Assembly (NCBI GenBank): GCA_003155175.1
Contig: PMFP01000062.1
Location: forward strand, 1 to 7,053
Length of the DNA: 7,053 nucleotides
DNA from: Vulcanimicrobiota bacterium
Lineage (GTDB): Bacteria; Vulcanimicrobiota; Vulcanimicrobiia; Vulcanimicrobiales; Vulcanimicrobiaceae
Reading direction: 5' to 3'
The notes beneath the pieces were generated by a model, which saw only the letters and a program-made list of their open reading frames with translations, made no database searches and was not told the origin of the DNA. Both the position numbers and the translations under genes were made by a program. Shown piece after piece: positions 4,763-7,053 of the stretch (position 1 is the stretch's first letter; every line of letters starts with the position of its first letter).

Positions 4763-5541
4763 GTGCGATCGCCGCGCGCGGCGTTCTGGCGAGCGCGCTC
4801 TTCGCCGTCGCGATCGCGGTCGCACCGGTACTTGCGGCCGACTTCCCGATTCCGCCGGTGCCCCACACCTACGTGACCGACGGCACCGGCTCGCTTTCGT
4901 CCGCGACTACGGACGCGCTCGAAAGCGAGCTGAAGTCCTACGAAAAACAGACGGGGAATCAAGTCATCGTCTGGATCGGTCAGACGACCTCCGACGTTCC
5001 GTTGGAAGACTGGACTTCGACGGTGGCCCACGCGTGGGGCATCGGCCACAAGGGCAAAGACGACGGCGTGGTCTTGTTCGTGTTCATGAAGGATCACCGC
5101 GCGCGCATCGAGGTCGGCTACGGTCTCGAAGGCGATCTCCCCGATGCCAAAGCCTCGGAGATCATGCGTAACGTCATCGTGGCCAAGATGAAGTCGGGCG
5201 ACGTTGACGCGGCGGTGAGCGGCGGCGTCGCGAGCATCCTGACGACGATCACGCCGTCGTTTGCAAGCAACGTTCCCGCCGCCGATTTGGCCGCGAGCTC
5301 GAACGACGACGAGTCGAGCCCGGCGTGGCTGCCGTTTCTCATCTTCGGCATCTTCTTCGGCGTCTGGATCCTGGTCTTTGTGTTGCGGCGCGTGGGCGGA
5401 AAGGGGACCGGCTGGGGCGGCGGCTGGATCGCGTCGTCAAGCGGCGGTTCGGACTTCAGCGGAGGCAGCGACTTCGGCGGCGGCGACTTCAGCGCGGGCG
5501 GCGGCGACTTCGGCGGCGGCGGCGCCTCAGGCGGCTGGTAA
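4759..5541 (+). CDS. Secreted, membrane-anchored TPM-domain protein (YgcG type)
   Basis: This 260-residue protein starts with a signal peptide (residues 1-26, cleavage likely after VLA before AD). A TPM domain follows (about 36-165), with Y.TD.TGSLSS, LKSYEKQTGNQVIVWIG, W.IGHKGKDDGVVLFVFMKDHRARIEVGYGLEGDLPDA and a helical end. A linker rich in Ser, Asp and Glu leads to one membrane segment (about 190-209). The tail is Gly-rich with repeated GG-S/G-DF units and ends GGGGASGGW, as is common in YgcG-like proteins. The TPM domain should face outside the cytoplasm, with the Gly-rich tail on the inner side. The GTG start overlaps the preceding stop (GTGA); no good Shine-Dalgarno is seen, so coupled translation is likely. 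It is the last gene of the operon, with a terminator 22 bases downstream. Confidence 0.92.
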   Translation: MSAIAARGVLASALFAVAIAVAPVLAADFPIPPVPHTYVTDGTGSLSSATTDALESELKSYEKQTGNQVIVWIGQTTSDVPLEDWTSTVAHAWGIGHKGKDDGVVLFVFMKDHRARIEVGYGLEGDLPDAKASEIMRNVIVAKMKSGDVDAAVSGGVASILTTITPSFASNVPAADLAASSNDDESSPAWLPFLIFGIFFGVWILVFVLRRVGGKGTGWGGGWIASSSGGSDFSGGSDFGGGDFSAGGGDFGGGGASGGW

Positions 5542-5560
5542 AACGGTTCCTGGGGAAAAC

Positions 5561-5587
5561 AAAACGGCGCCGTTAGGCGCCGTTTTT
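5561..5587. terminator. Bidirectional terminator between TPM operon and hppA
   Basis: AACGGCGCC (5563-5571) and GGCGCCGTT (5576-5584) form a perfect 9-bp stem around GTTA, extendable to 11 bp by AA/TT pairs. TTTTT (5583-5587) follows on the plus strand. The plus-strand A-rich sequence AAAACAAAA (5556-5564) supplies a T tract on the minus strand. It should therefore stop both the rightward operon and the leftward hppA transcript. Confidence 0.93.
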
Positions 5588-5605
5588 CGTTGATTGCGTG
5601 CGGCG

Positions 5606-7053
<1,448 letters not shown>

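Overview
This is a GC-rich bacterial chromosomal segment carrying conserved housekeeping genes. It holds the rplK-rplA and rplJ-rplL ribosomal-protein blocks, a beta-carbonic anhydrase lying antisense between them, a four-gene membrane/LemA/TPM operon, and the C-terminal two thirds of a proton-pumping membrane pyrophosphatase that runs off the right edge. I saw no transposase, integrase, phage gene, CRISPR array, tRNA or rRNA. Taxonomy cannot be fixed from the sequence. High GC, GTG starts, a K+-independent H+-PPase and the LemA-TPM-TPM operon would suit several deep-branching, often uncultured phyla; a Candidatus Eremiobacterota/WPS-2-like origin is only a hunch.

Layout. Bases 1-22 are a perfect palindrome upstream of rplK. 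rplK and rplA overlap by one base (TAATG) and end at a strong Rho-independent terminator (1217-1251). A beta-class carbonic anhydrase with a Tat-like N-terminus follows on the minus strand. It diverges from rplJ-rplL, which has its own candidate promoter (about 2028-2055) and a well-recognised L10 autoregulatory leader (about 2061-2150) followed by terminator-like hairpins. rplL ends at a long GC-rich inverted repeat with only a weak T tract. Just 37 bases later a plus-strand operon begins: a DUF1453/CcdC-like five-segment membrane protein, LemA, a small soluble TPM-domain protein, and a secreted or membrane-anchored TPM (YgcG-type) protein with a Gly-rich tail. All three junctions are 4-base ATGA/GTGA overlaps. 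A bidirectional terminator separates this operon from the convergent hppA gene.

How the genes work together. L11, L1, L10 and L7/L12 belong to the large ribosomal subunit; L10 and L12 form the stalk, and excess L10-L12 complex is expected to repress its own mRNA through the leader. The LemA/TPM operon probably encodes an envelope-associated module of poorly known biochemistry. The H+-PPase couples PPi hydrolysis to proton export and carries the lysine/threonine signature of the K+-independent subclass.

I found no convincing new biological system. The points most worth checking are the L10 leader with a possible antiterminator switch, the independent carbonic anhydrase gene splitting the ribosomal-protein cluster, and a shortened, altered conserved loop in L1.
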